A model generated the notes under the pieces. That model did no database searches and was not told where the DNA came from. It saw only the letters and a list, made by a program, of their open reading frames with translations. DNA of 64,000 nt. Source: Rhodococcus jostii NBRC 16295 (GTDB lineage: Bacteria > Actinomycetota > Actinomycetes > Mycobacteriales > Mycobacteriaceae). The DNA lies in assembly GCF_001894825.1 (NCBI RefSeq), contig NZ_BCWY01000031.1, positions 38,713-102,712 of the forward strand, read 5' to 3'. How positions within the stretch are numbered: position 1 is the stretch's first letter; the number at the start of each line of letters is the position of its first letter. Both the position numbers and the translations under genes were made by a program. Below are positions 1 to 8,059 of this stretch, one piece after another.

Positions 1-162
1 ACGGGCAGCGGTGTTTCGGTCATGCCTGTCTGTAACTGATCTTGGTTACGCACTATTCCTGCATATGACCTGCTGTGTAGTTGTAATCTGAAGTCACAGT
101 CGACACTCGCTGCCGGCGCGTGGGCTCTCGCCCGACGCCCGGTCTGACGGGAGGGTGCACTG

Positions 163-1791
163 ATGGGCACGAACGACGCAAAACCTGCCGATCTGGTGCT
201 GTTCGGTGACGTGGTCACCATGAACGACGCCGGCCCGCGCGCTCGGGCGGTCGCGGTACGCGACGGGCGGATCGCCGCCGTCGGCAACGACGCCGCGGTG
301 TTTCCGCTGATCGGACCGGCCACGATCACCGTGGACGTGCACCGCGCATGCATACTCCCGGGCTTCATCGAGGCGCACGGCCACCCGCTGAACTCGGCGG
401 TGCTGCTCGGCGAACCGGTCGTGGACATCAGGCCGGTCACCATCGCCGACCCGGCGGACGTGGTCGATGCTGTTCGCCGAGCCGTCGACGAACACCCCGA
501 CGGCGCCGTCCTCAACGGCTGGGACCCCCTGCTCCAGAGAGGGCTGCCCGAACCGACCCGCGAATGGCTCAATTCCGTCGCCCCCGACACGTCCCTGGTG
601 ATCCTGCACAACACCGGTCACGTCGCCTACTTCAACGACGTCGCCGCGCGGGAGTCCGGACTGACGAAGGACACGCCGGACCCCGAGGGCGGCAGCTTCG
701 GCCGCGACGAGTCGGGGGAACTCGACGGTTCGGCATTCGAGGCCCCGGCCGTGATGGCGGTGGCCGCCACGATCCTCGCCGGTGCCACCGAGCGGTTGCC
801 CGAACTCCTCGCCGCCGAGTGCGCGCGGATGAACGCCGCCGGCATCACGACGGCCAGCGAGATGGCGTTCGACCCACGGTTCCGGGGCGCCCTCACCGCG
901 ATCGCCCGATCCGGGGCGCTCACCACCCGACTGCGGCTGTACGAGATGTCGAACCCGGAGCGCGCCTCCGAAGTGTCACCGGGGGTCGGCAACGACCTGC
1001 TGCGGCAGGTGGGCATCAAGATCTGGTCGGACGGCTCGCCGTGGGTGGGCAACGCGGCCACCAGTTTTCCGTACCTCGACACGGACGTCACCCGGTCGCT
1101 CGGTCTCGCGGGCACCCGCGGCAAGGCCAACTACACGGAGGACGAGGTCCTCGAGATCAGCAGGCCGTACTTCGAGAAGGGTTGGCAGATCTCCTGTCAC
1201 GCGAACGGTGACGACGCCGTCACGATGGTGCTGGGCGCGTGGGAGCGGATGCTCGCCGACATCCCGCGGGAGGATCACCGTCTCCGGCTCGAGCACGTCG
1301 GTGCGATGACGCCGGACCAGTTCCGTCGGGCGACCGAACTCGGAGTCACGTGCAGCATGTTCGTGGACCACCTCTACTACTGGGGCGACGTGCTCGTCGA
1401 CGACCTGTTCGGCGAGCGTGGAGCGAAGTGGGCGTCGGCCGCGTCCGCGATCGCGGCGGGGCAGCGGATCTCGTTCCACAACGACGGCCCGGTCACCCCG
1501 ACCAACCCGCTGCGTAACATCGCCGACGCCGTCACCCGCCGCACGCGGTCGGGACGGGTGCTCGCACCCGAGGAGCGGATCTCCGTCCCCGACGCCCTGC
1601 GCGCCGAGACGATCAACTCGGCGTGGCACCTGCAGAGCGAGGATGCCATCGGGGCGATCGTCCCCGGCATGCACGCCGATCTCGTCGTGCTGTCGGCGAA
1701 TCCGCTTCTGGTGGACCCCGACGACATCGCGGACCTGGAAGTGCTCGCCACGATCCTGGAGGGTCGGACGGTCTTCGGAAAGCTGGAGTGA
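163..1791 (+). CDS. Amidohydrolase family protein (YtcJ-like metal-dependent hydrolase)
   Basis: A 542-residue protein of the amidohydrolase superfamily, the group of metal-dependent hydrolases with a TIM barrel. The N-terminus has the small beta domain (LVLFGDVVTMND) followed by the barrel-opening metal motif GFIEAHGHP near residue 66. Later parts include ISCHANGDDAV near residue 345, LRLEHVGAM and the C-terminal GMHADLVVLSANPL strand, all typical of the YtcJ/exoenzyme-regulatory subgroup. The substrate cannot be read from the sequence. The ATG has a good Shine-Dalgarno at 149-155. The stop codon overlaps the GTG of the downstream channel gene, so the two are probably co-transcribed. I see no signal peptide, so it is likely cytoplasmic. 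Confidence 0.88.
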   Translation: MGTNDAKPADLVLFGDVVTMNDAGPRARAVAVRDGRIAAVGNDAAVFPLIGPATITVDVHRACILPGFIEAHGHPLNSAVLLGEPVVDIRPVTIADPADVVDAVRRAVDEHPDGAVLNGWDPLLQRGLPEPTREWLNSVAPDTSLVILHNTGHVAYFNDVAARESGLTKDTPDPEGGSFGRDESGELDGSAFEAPAVMAVAATILAGATERLPELLAAECARMNAAGITTASEMAFDPRFRGALTAIARSGALTTRLRLYEMSNPERASEVSPGVGNDLLRQVGIKIWSDGSPWVGNAATSFPYLDTDVTRSLGLAGTRGKANYTEDEVLEISRPYFEKGWQISCHANGDDAVTMVLGAWERMLADIPREDHRLRLEHVGAMTPDQFRRATELGVTCSMFVDHLYYWGDVLVDDLFGERGAKWASAASAIAAGQRISFHNDGPVTPTNPLRNIADAVTRRTRSGRVLAPEERISVPDALRAETINSAWHLQSEDAIGAIVPGMHADLVVLSANPLLVDPDDIADLEVLATILEGRTVFGKLE

Positions 1792-3200
1792 TCCGGGTGA
1801 CGCCCGGGTCCCGGGCCCTGCGGTCGATCGGGACGTCGGCGGGAACCTGGATCCGCACCTCGGGTTATACCCGCAAATGGCTGGTTCTCGGTGTCGTGAT
1901 CGGGATCGTCGCCGGACTCGGAGCGGTCGTGTTCTACGTCGCGCTGTCGGAGGCGACGCAACTGCTGATCGTCGGCATCGGCGGCTACCACCCGCCGACC
2001 GCGGCGGGTGACGGCGGGGCGGTCGGCAGCCGGGAGTTCACGCGACCGTGGGCGATTCCCCTGGTGGTGTGTCTCGGTGGTCTGGTGTCGGGGATCATCG
2101 TGTTCACCCTGGCGCCTGAGGCCGAGGGGCACGGCACCGATGCGGCGATCGAAGCCGTTCACCGAGACCCGCGCATGATTCGCGTCCGCGTCGTCCTCGT
2201 GAAGTTGGTTGCCTCCGCGATCACCATCGGGTCCGGCGGTTCGGGCGGCCGCGAAGGGCCGACCGCGCAGATCTCGGCGGGTTTCGGATCGCTCCTCGCC
2301 CGCAGGCTCGACCTGTCGTCCCGGGACGGCAGAATCGCGGTGGCGATCGGGATCGGCTCCGGCATCGGCGCGATCTTCGGCGCCCCGCTCGGCGGCGCGG
2401 TGCTGTGCTGCACCATTCCGTACAAGGAGGACTTCGACTTCGAGATCCTCGTGCCGGCGTTGGTCACGTCGATCGTCAGCTACACCGTCTTCGGCAGCTT
2501 CCTCGGTTTCGGTCCGCTGTTCGGGTACGCCGCGCAGGACTACGTCTTCGACACTCCGGTCCAGTTGGTGTGGTTCGCGCTCATCGGTGTGCTGGCCGGC
2601 CTGATCGGCCTGCTGTACAGCGGGACGTTCTACACGGCCGTCGATCTCACCCACCGGCTGCCCGGCAGCCGGATCGTCAAACCCGCGGTCGGCGGGCTGC
2701 TCGTCGGACTGATGGCGCTCGTGTTGCCGGAGGTGCTGGGCAGCGGATACGGCTGGATCCAGCAGTCGATGGCCCGCGGCGCCCTCACGGACATCCCACT
2801 CTGGGTGGTTCTGTTGCTGCCGTTCGCGAAGATCCTCGCGACGTCGCTGTCGATCGGCTCGGGTGGGTCCGGCGGCATCTTCGGACCGGGGATGGTGATC
2901 GGGGCGTTCACCGGCGCCGCGGTGTGGCGCGTGCTGGAACCGATCGCGCCGGCCGTCCCCGACAACCCGGCGCCCTTCGTCATCGTCGGAATGATGGCCT
3001 GTTTCGGCAGCATCGCCCGCGCTCCGCTCGCGGTCATGCTGATGGTCGCGGAGATGACGGGAAGCGTCGGCGTCCTCGTGCCGGGGATGATCGCGGTCGG
3101 GCTCGCCTATCTCATCGTGCGCCGATCGGGGAAGACCATATACCGCGCACAGCTCGAGAACCGTGCGGCGGCGCGGCTCGCCCACGGTTCCCCGGGATGA
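1788..3200 (+). CDS. ClC-family chloride channel/antiporter
   Basis: An integral membrane protein of the voltage-gated chloride channel (ClC) family, about 470 residues. Visible ion-path motifs are GHGTDAAIEAVH (in place of GSGIP), GSGGSGGREGPTAQ with the gating glutamate in GREGP, and GSGGSGGIFGPGMV (the GxFxP motif), plus many hydrophobic helices. The open frame extends further upstream inside the amidohydrolase gene, but the GTG at 1788 fits best: it overlaps the preceding stop as GTGA and has GGAAAG at 1777-1782. No cytoplasmic CBS domains follow the channel, as is common for short bacterial forms. Whether it is a channel or a Cl-/H+ exchanger cannot be decided here. It may share a transcript with the amidohydrolase. 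Confidence 0.9.
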   Translation: MIRVTPGSRALRSIGTSAGTWIRTSGYTRKWLVLGVVIGIVAGLGAVVFYVALSEATQLLIVGIGGYHPPTAAGDGGAVGSREFTRPWAIPLVVCLGGLVSGIIVFTLAPEAEGHGTDAAIEAVHRDPRMIRVRVVLVKLVASAITIGSGGSGGREGPTAQISAGFGSLLARRLDLSSRDGRIAVAIGIGSGIGAIFGAPLGGAVLCCTIPYKEDFDFEILVPALVTSIVSYTVFGSFLGFGPLFGYAAQDYVFDTPVQLVWFALIGVLAGLIGLLYSGTFYTAVDLTHRLPGSRIVKPAVGGLLVGLMALVLPEVLGSGYGWIQQSMARGALTDIPLWVVLLLPFAKILATSLSIGSGGSGGIFGPGMVIGAFTGAAVWRVLEPIAPAVPDNPAPFVIVGMMACFGSIARAPLAVMLMVAEMTGSVGVLVPGMIAVGLAYLIVRRSGKTIYRAQLENRAAARLAHGSPG

Positions 3201-3254
3201 TCGGATCGGGGTCCGTGTGCGGACGGCCCGGTCGATTCCGGCATGCTTGTGGCC

Positions 3255-4142
3255 ATGACTGTTCACGTTCCTCAGTACGTCGACCTCCTGTGGCCAGCGC
3301 TTCAGGCTGCCATTGCTCTCGGTGGTTCGGCGTCCAACGAGGAGCTCGACAGCGCCGTCGTTGAGCGAGAAGGACTTTCGTCCGACGTTCAGGGTGTGCT
3401 GCACGGAGACGGCCCCAGCACCGAGATCGAGTACCGGTTGGCGTGGGCGCGCACCTACCTCAAGGGGATGGGTCTGCTCACGAACAGCCGGCGCGGGGTG
3501 TGGAGTGTGACGGAGAAGGGCCGCGAGGTCGCCGAGACCGAGATCCGCCCCCTGCACGCCGAGTTCTCCGCCGAGAATCGGAAGAAGAACGCCGCCCGCA
3601 AGTCGGCGAAGGCCGCGTCGCGCAGAAACGACGAGCCGGATGCGAACATCGCCGAGGCCGAGAACGACGCGGACTGGAAGGACCTCCTGCTCGACACGGT
3701 CCTGAAGATGTCGCCGCCCGCGTTCGAGCGCCTGACCCAGCGGTTACTGCGGGAAGCCGGCTTCTCCAGCGCATCCGTCACCGGTCGCGGCGGCGACGGA
3801 GACATCGAGGGTCTGGGGGTGTACCAGTTGTCGTTGCTCAGTTTCCCGGTGTTCTTCCAGTGCAAGCGCTACAGCGGAAGCGTCGGCGCCGGGGCGGTGC
3901 GTGACTTCCGTGGGGCGATGGCGGGCCGCGGTGAAAAGGGCCTGCTCATCACCACCGGGACCTTCACCGGCGACGCCCGGACGGAGTCCAAGCGGGACGG
4001 CGCGCCGCCGATCGATCTCATCGACGGCGACCGGCTGTGCGACCTGCTGAAGGAGCATTCGCTGGGTGTCCAGACCACCACGCGTCTCGTCGAAGACGTC
4101 GAGGTGCGGTCGGACTACTTCCACTCGCTGGAACCGAAATGA
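3255..4142 (+). CDS. Mrr-like restriction endonuclease (type IV candidate)
   Basis: A protein of about 295 residues with the two-part Mrr architecture. The N-terminal part (residues 1-100) looks like the Mrr_N winged-helix domain (YLKGMGLLTNSRRGVWSVT). A lysine/alanine-rich linker follows at about 105-135. The C-terminal nuclease domain has FERLTQRLLREAGF, the GRGGDGDIEG aspartates near 181-183 and FFQCKRY with Q202 and K204, the PD-(D/E)xK-type active site of Mrr. Family members cut methylated foreign DNA and need no partner methylase; none is present here. An in-frame ATG at 3243 gives four more residues. I saw no clear Shine-Dalgarno. It has no obvious operon partners, which fits a solitary defence gene. 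Confidence 0.85.
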   Translation: MTVHVPQYVDLLWPALQAAIALGGSASNEELDSAVVEREGLSSDVQGVLHGDGPSTEIEYRLAWARTYLKGMGLLTNSRRGVWSVTEKGREVAETEIRPLHAEFSAENRKKNAARKSAKAASRRNDEPDANIAEAENDADWKDLLLDTVLKMSPPAFERLTQRLLREAGFSSASVTGRGGDGDIEGLGVYQLSLLSFPVFFQCKRYSGSVGAGAVRDFRGAMAGRGEKGLLITTGTFTGDARTESKRDGAPPIDLIDGDRLCDLLKEHSLGVQTTTRLVEDVEVRSDYFHSLEPK

Positions 4143-4244
4143 TCAGCAACGTGTCACCTCCCCGGTGCGGGGACGCACTTTCCCGTTGCGGTATGGCCAC
4201 GAAGCGATCACACAGGCTCTGAAGCGGTGCCAGCGTCGTCTCTG

Positions 4245-4274
4245 CATGTGTAAAGAGGAAGTTAAATGCACATG
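4245..4274. promoter_or_regulatory. Possible operator or promoter region upstream of the serine hydrolase
   Basis: An AT-richer patch in an otherwise very GC-rich region carries CATGTG at 4245-4250 and its inverted copy CACATG at 4269-4274, with TAA and TTA inside the arms. It lies about 35 bases before the ATG of the downstream hydrolase. This is only a pattern; no regulator is encoded next to it. Confidence 0.3.
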
Positions 4275-4308
4275 TCATTGATGTGAAAGACGACCGAGGG
4301 AAGTCGAT

Positions 4309-5517
4309 ATGACGACCACGACGCCGTGGCCGTTGAAGGGTCACGGGGCACGGCCGCCGGCAGGGATGCTCGCGGACCGGCGGTTCGGGATGCTCGTCGA
4401 CCAGTTCTTCGGACTCTTCCACGACAGCAGTCAGGGCGGCGGCGCGCTGGCCGTCTATCTGCACGGCGAACCCGTCGTCGACGTATGGGCAGGGTGGTCG
4501 AGCCGCGACACCTTCTGGCAGCACGACACCGTCACCCTCACGTTCTCCACCGGCAAGGGCGTCGCGTCCACCGTTCTGCACCGACTCGCGGGTCGCGGGA
4601 TCATCGAGTACGACGCGCCGGTGGCGCGGTACTGGCCCGAGTTCGCCGCCGAGGGCAAGGACGAGATCACGGTTCGCGAGCTGCTGTCGCACCGTGCGGG
4701 CCTCCACCGGGTTCGCGGGCTCGTGCCCGGCCCGCTGAGCCTGATGGACCATTCGCTGGTCAGCGCCGCGCTGGCCGCCGCGACCCCCGACCGGCGGCGG
4801 CTGAAGGTCCCCGGGTACCACGCGGTGACATTCGGTTCGCTCGTCGCCGAACTGACGTCCCGCGCGGCCGGAACACCGTTCACGGACCTCGTGCGGACCG
4901 AGGTCGCCGAGCCGCTCGGGGTGAAGGAGTTCTGGTACGAGGTGCCGCTGCCCGAGCGTGACCGGATCGCCAGGACCTTCCCGCACATCAACCCCTTCGG
5001 CGTTCCGTGGGGAGCCACGTCGTTCGCGATGTCGCGGCTGCCCGGGCTGCGCAACGTGGCCGACGCCGGCATGCCCGCCGGTTTCGACGCCCTGGTTCGC
5101 AACCCCGCGATCCACGACAGCGTGATGCCGGGGTGGAACGGCGTGTTCAGCGCCCGGGCATTGGCGCGGATGTACGGGGCGCTGGCGAACGGCGGAACCG
5201 TCGGCGGTGTGGAGTTCCTGCAGCCGGAGATCGTGGCGCAGCTCAGCGAGGTGCAGACCACGGCCCGCGATTACGTCCTGGGCATTCCGATGAACTGGCG
5301 GCTCGGCTACCACGCGGGGATGGTGGCGCGGCGCAGGCAGCCGTCGAATACTTTCGGGCACTACGGTTTGGGTGGGTCCGGCGCGTTCGCCGATGCGGAC
5401 ACCGGGTTGTCGATCGCGTTCGTCACCAACCGGCTCGGCAACATGCTGACCCCCATCGCCGATCTGCGCCTGCCGAAGCTGGGTTCCACGGCACTGGCCC
5501 TCGCCTCGAGCCTGTAG
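4309..5517 (+). CDS. Serine hydrolase of the beta-lactamase/EstB esterase family
   Basis: A 402-residue protein with the serine beta-lactamase-like fold used by class C lactamases, DD-peptidases and EstB-type esterases. The nucleophile motif SxxK is STGK at residues 80-83, the Tyr motif is probably in KVPGYHAVTFG near 165, and the third motif may be HYGLGGSGAF near 348. No signal peptide is visible, so an intracellular esterase/lipase role is more likely than cell-wall or antibiotic hydrolysis. The ATG is preceded by GAGGGA at about 4292. It is an isolated gene with intergenic regions on both sides and a palindrome downstream. The substrate is unknown. Confidence 0.87.
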   Translation: MTTTTPWPLKGHGARPPAGMLADRRFGMLVDQFFGLFHDSSQGGGALAVYLHGEPVVDVWAGWSSRDTFWQHDTVTLTFSTGKGVASTVLHRLAGRGIIEYDAPVARYWPEFAAEGKDEITVRELLSHRAGLHRVRGLVPGPLSLMDHSLVSAALAAATPDRRRLKVPGYHAVTFGSLVAELTSRAAGTPFTDLVRTEVAEPLGVKEFWYEVPLPERDRIARTFPHINPFGVPWGATSFAMSRLPGLRNVADAGMPAGFDALVRNPAIHDSVMPGWNGVFSARALARMYGALANGGTVGGVEFLQPEIVAQLSEVQTTARDYVLGIPMNWRLGYHAGMVARRRQPSNTFGHYGLGGSGAFADADTGLSIAFVTNRLGNMLTPIADLRLPKLGSTALALASSL

Positions 5518-5527
5518 CCGAGCGCGT

Positions 5528-5541
5528 CCGCCGGCCGGCGG
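5528..5541 (+). terminator. GC-rich palindrome after the serine hydrolase
   Basis: CCGCCGGCCGGCGG is a perfect 14-base palindrome eleven bases after the hydrolase stop codon. It could fold as a short hairpin and act as a terminator, but there is no T-run. Confidence 0.4.
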
Positions 5542-5617
5542 GACCAATTCGATTTCGACGCGCCGCTTTTCGATCGCCGCGAGCCGCAGGTCTGGAGGGC
5601 GGGCGACCGGTAGCATC

Positions 5618-6046
5618 GTGTCCGTGACCGACGCGACCGCCCCCACCAGCCGTCCTGATCGGTTGCGTGTCCTCGTGTACAGCGACGACGCGAACACCCG
5701 CCAGAAGGTCCTTCTGGCCCTGGGGAAGCGTCCGCACCCCGATCTGCCGGAGCTGGAATATGTCGAGGTGGCGACGGCGCCGGTGGTGTTCCGGAACATG
5801 GATGCCGGCGGTATCGACCTGGCGATTCTGGACGGGGAAGCGGTGCCCGCAGGTGGGATGGGCATCGCCAAGCAGCTGAAGGACGAGGTCGACGACTGCC
5901 CCCCGATCCTCGTCCTGACGGGACGCGCCGACGACGCCTGGCTGGCCAGCTGGTCGCGGGCCGAGGCCGCGGTGCCGCATCCGCTCGACCCGATCCGGTT
6001 GTCCGAAGCGGTCATAGCGCTGCTGCGCACCCGACTCACCGCTTAG
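5618..6046 (+). CDS. Receiver-domain protein, Rv3143-like orphan response regulator
   Basis: A 142-residue stand-alone CheY-like receiver with no output domain. The acidic pair is at D23-D24 (VYSDD), the phosphoacceptor candidate is D72 (AILDGEA), and T101 (VLTGR) is the conserved Thr/Ser. The usual lysine in the KP motif is missing: the equivalent stretch reads VPHPLDP (about 119-125). M. tuberculosis has a similar gene, Rv3143, just upstream of its nuo operon, so the position is conserved. A GTG at 5624 is an alternative start; TAGCAT at 5611-5616 would then serve as a -10 box for a nearly leaderless message. No histidine kinase is encoded nearby. Its partner and target are not shown by the sequence. 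Confidence 0.85.
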   Translation: MSVTDATAPTSRPDRLRVLVYSDDANTRQKVLLALGKRPHPDLPELEYVEVATAPVVFRNMDAGGIDLAILDGEAVPAGGMGIAKQLKDEVDDCPPILVLTGRADDAWLASWSRAEAAVPHPLDPIRLSEAVIALLRTRLTA

Positions 6047-6264
6047 GGTCTCCTGACTTCCTTCCCTGCCGTCCGCAGGTGCATCGAGCGCCTGTGCCGC
6101 ATGGGTTTTCCGTGGTTCGAGATCGCCCGGAACTCACTCGGTCAAATCGACCGGGCCCGACGACTTCCCTTGTACGCTGTGGCATAACTCACAAGAGCGT
6201 AGCTTCGGAAACGACCGTCCGGGAATCGGGCGGGAAGGCTCGGGAAGAGGGGAGCTGAGACGGC

Positions 6265-6624
6265 ATGAATGTCTACGTGCCGATCCTCGTGCTCGGGGCG
6301 ATTGCGGTCGCGTTCGCGGTGTTCTCCGTGATCGTGGCGAGGATCGTCGGTCCGAGGCGCTACAACCGTGCGAAGCTCGACGCCTACGAGTGCGGCATCG
6401 AGCCGACGCCCTCACCTCTGGGCGCGGGACGCATCCCGGTGAAGTACTACCTGACGGCCATGCTGTTCATCATCTTCGACATCGAGATCGTGTTCCTCTA
6501 TCCGTGGGCGGTGCATTTCGACGCCCTCGGCTTCTTCGGTCTCGGGGCCATGGCCCTGTTCATCTTCAACGTGTCCGTCGCCTATGCGTACGAGTGGCGG
6601 CGTGGCGGTCTCAGTTGGGACTGA
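6265..6624 (+). CDS. nuoA: NADH-quinone oxidoreductase subunit A
   Basis: NuoA, 119 residues, a three-helix membrane subunit of proton-pumping complex I near the quinone entry site. The conserved loop after helix 1 is seen as [11 protein letters not shown], which contains the family cysteine, followed by [23 protein letters not shown] split over helix 2. It is the first gene of a complete nuoA-N operon. A Shine-Dalgarno AGGGGAG lies at 6248-6254. The 218-base gap upstream (6047-6264) should contain the operon promoter, but I could not assign confident -35/-10 boxes. Only 49 bases separate it from nuoB. Confidence 0.97.
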   Translation: MNVYVPILVLGAIAVAFAVFSVIVARIVGPRRYNRAKLDAYECGIEPTPSPLGAGRIPVKYYLTAMLFIIFDIEIVFLYPWAVHFDALGFFGLGAMALFIFNVSVAYAYEWRRGGLSWD

Positions 6625-6673
6625 TCGGTCCCGCCAGCGATCCAAAAGCCAAGTCGGAAGAGAAGAGTCGGAT

Positions 6674-7228
6674 ATGGGCATCGAGGAGAAGCTGCCGAGC
6701 GGCTTCCTGCTGACCACGGTCGAAGGCCTGGCGGGTTACGTCCGCAAGGGCTCGTTGTGGCCGGCGAGTTTCGGGCTCGCGTGCTGCGCGATCGAGATGA
6801 TGGCCACCGCCGGCGGGCGCTTCGACATCGCCCGCTTCGGCATGGAGGCGTTCCGCGCCTCACCCCGGCAGGCCGATCTGATGATCGTGGCCGGCCGGGT
6901 GAGCCAGAAGATGGCTCCGGTGCTGCGGCAGATCTACGACCAGATGGTGGAGCCGAAGTGGGTGCTGGCGATGGGCGTGTGTGCGTCGTCGGGTGGCATG
7001 TTCAACAATTACGCGATCGTGCAGGGCGTCGACCACATCGTCCCGGTCGACATCTATCTGCCCGGTTGTCCGCCGCGGCCGGAGATGCTGCTGAACGCGA
7101 TCCTCGCGCTGCACGAGAAGATCCAGCAGATGCCGCTCGGCGTCCACCGGGAGGAGGTGGCGCGTGCGGCGGAGCAGGCAGCGCTGGCAGCCACCCCCAC
7201 CATCCAGATGAAGGGCCTTCTCCGATGA
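6674..7228 (+). CDS. nuoB: NADH-quinone oxidoreductase subunit B
   Basis: NuoB, 184 residues, the peripheral-arm subunit that carries 4Fe-4S cluster N2, the last electron donor to quinone. Cluster ligands are in GLACCAIEM (adjacent cysteines), [11 protein letters not shown] and LPGCPPRPE. An upstream in-frame ATG at 6584 lies inside nuoA; the ATG at 6674 gives the normal length and has a purine-rich site GGAAGAGAAGAG at about 6656-6667. The gap to nuoC is 93 bases, the longest in the operon, and contains a repeat-like sequence described separately. Confidence 0.97.
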   Translation: MGIEEKLPSGFLLTTVEGLAGYVRKGSLWPASFGLACCAIEMMATAGGRFDIARFGMEAFRASPRQADLMIVAGRVSQKMAPVLRQIYDQMVEPKWVLAMGVCASSGGMFNNYAIVQGVDHIVPVDIYLPGCPPRPEMLLNAILALHEKIQQMPLGVHREEVARAAEQAALAATPTIQMKGLLR

Positions 7229-7299
7229 CCGGCGTGGATCGGTGGGCTGAGCCAGGTCGAGGTACCGAGATCCGGCGTCTGGGCCGTGCGGTCTGGACT

Positions 7300-7401
7300 G
7301 AGGAGCGAGGGAGCGTAGCGAGTGAGTGACGAGGGAAGGCCGGACGTAGAAGCCCAGACGCCCGCGAGCGAAGCGAGCCATGTCCCCGCGAGCCATGTCC
7401 C
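7300..7401 (+). repeat. GAGCG-type repeats and a 15-base tandem duplication at the nuoB-nuoC junction
   Basis: The stretch contains GGAGCGAGGGAGCGTAGCGAG followed by CGCGAGCGAAGCGAG-type runs, then two tandem copies of a 15-base unit, GCGAGCCATGTCCCC, at 7373-7387 and 7388-7401 (last base differs). The second part is inside nuoC and encodes [10 protein letters not shown]. It resembles short interspersed GAGCG repeats rather than conserved NuoC sequence. Confidence 0.6.
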
Positions 7402-8059
7402 AGAACAGATCGGTGTCCGCAAAGGTTTGTTCGGGGTGCGGGGGAGTGGGGATACGTCGGGGTATGGGCGGTTGGTGCGTCCGGTGTTGTTGCCGGGGAG
7501 GACGCCTCGTCCGTTCGGGGGGTTTTTCGATGAGGTGGCGGATGGGTTGGAGGCGGCGTTGGGGGAGTCGGGTGTGGGTTTCGAGGTGGCGTTCGAGTCG
7601 GTGGTGGTGTTTCGGGGTGAGGTGACGTTCGGGGTGCGGCGGGAGTTTTTGCCGTTGGTGGCGCGGGTGTTGCGGGATGAGCCGGATTTGCGGTTCGAGA
7701 TGTGTCTGGGTGTGAACGGGGTGCATTTCCCGCAGGATGTGGGCCGGGAGTTGCATGCGGTGTATCCGTTGTTGTCGATTACGCATAATCGTCGGATTCG
7801 GTTGGAGGTGGCGGTGCCGGATGCGGATCCGCACATTCCTTCTCTGTATGACGTGTATCCGACGAATGATTGGCATGAGCGGGAGACGTACGACTTTTTC
7901 GGGATCGTGTTCGATGGTCATCCGTCGTTGACGCGGATCGAGATGCCGGATGATTGGCCGGGTCATCCGCAGCGTAAGGACTATCCGCTCGGCGGTATTC
8001 CCGTCGAGTACAAGGGTGCGGAGATCGCGCCGCCCGACGAGCGGCGGGGGTACAACTGA
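7322..8059 (+). CDS. nuoC: NADH-quinone oxidoreductase subunit C
   Basis: NuoC, 245 residues, the 30-kDa subunit of the peripheral arm. The conserved core runs from [19 protein letters not shown] to the signature [20 protein letters not shown] and the C-terminal [15 protein letters not shown]. The first 30 residues are not conserved family sequence and are encoded by GAGCG-type repeats, so the N-terminus is probably flexible. The GTG start at 7322 is preceded by GAGGAGCGAGGGAG. From about codon 39 the gene uses almost only G or T at third positions (TTG, GTG, GAT, CGG), unlike nuoA and nuoB. The stop codon overlaps the nuoD ATG by one base. Confidence 0.96.
   Translation: MSDEGRPDVEAQTPASEASHVPASHVPEQIGVRKGLFGVRGSGDTSGYGRLVRPVLLPGRTPRPFGGFFDEVADGLEAALGESGVGFEVAFESVVVFRGEVTFGVRREFLPLVARVLRDEPDLRFEMCLGVNGVHFPQDVGRELHAVYPLLSITHNRRIRLEVAVPDADPHIPSLYDVYPTNDWHERETYDFFGIVFDGHPSLTRIEMPDDWPGHPQRKDYPLGGIPVEYKGAEIAPPDERRGYN

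Noticed and set aside
1..162. Possible RNA gene or mobile-element end at the window start
   Set aside because: No tRNA fold, terminal repeat or transposase remnant seen; only the leader of the amidohydrolase gene.
1377..3557. Long minus-strand open frame opposite the ClC gene
   Set aside because: It is antisense to a gene with clear ClC motifs and encodes Arg/Asp/His-rich low-complexity sequence, the usual shadow of GC-rich codons.
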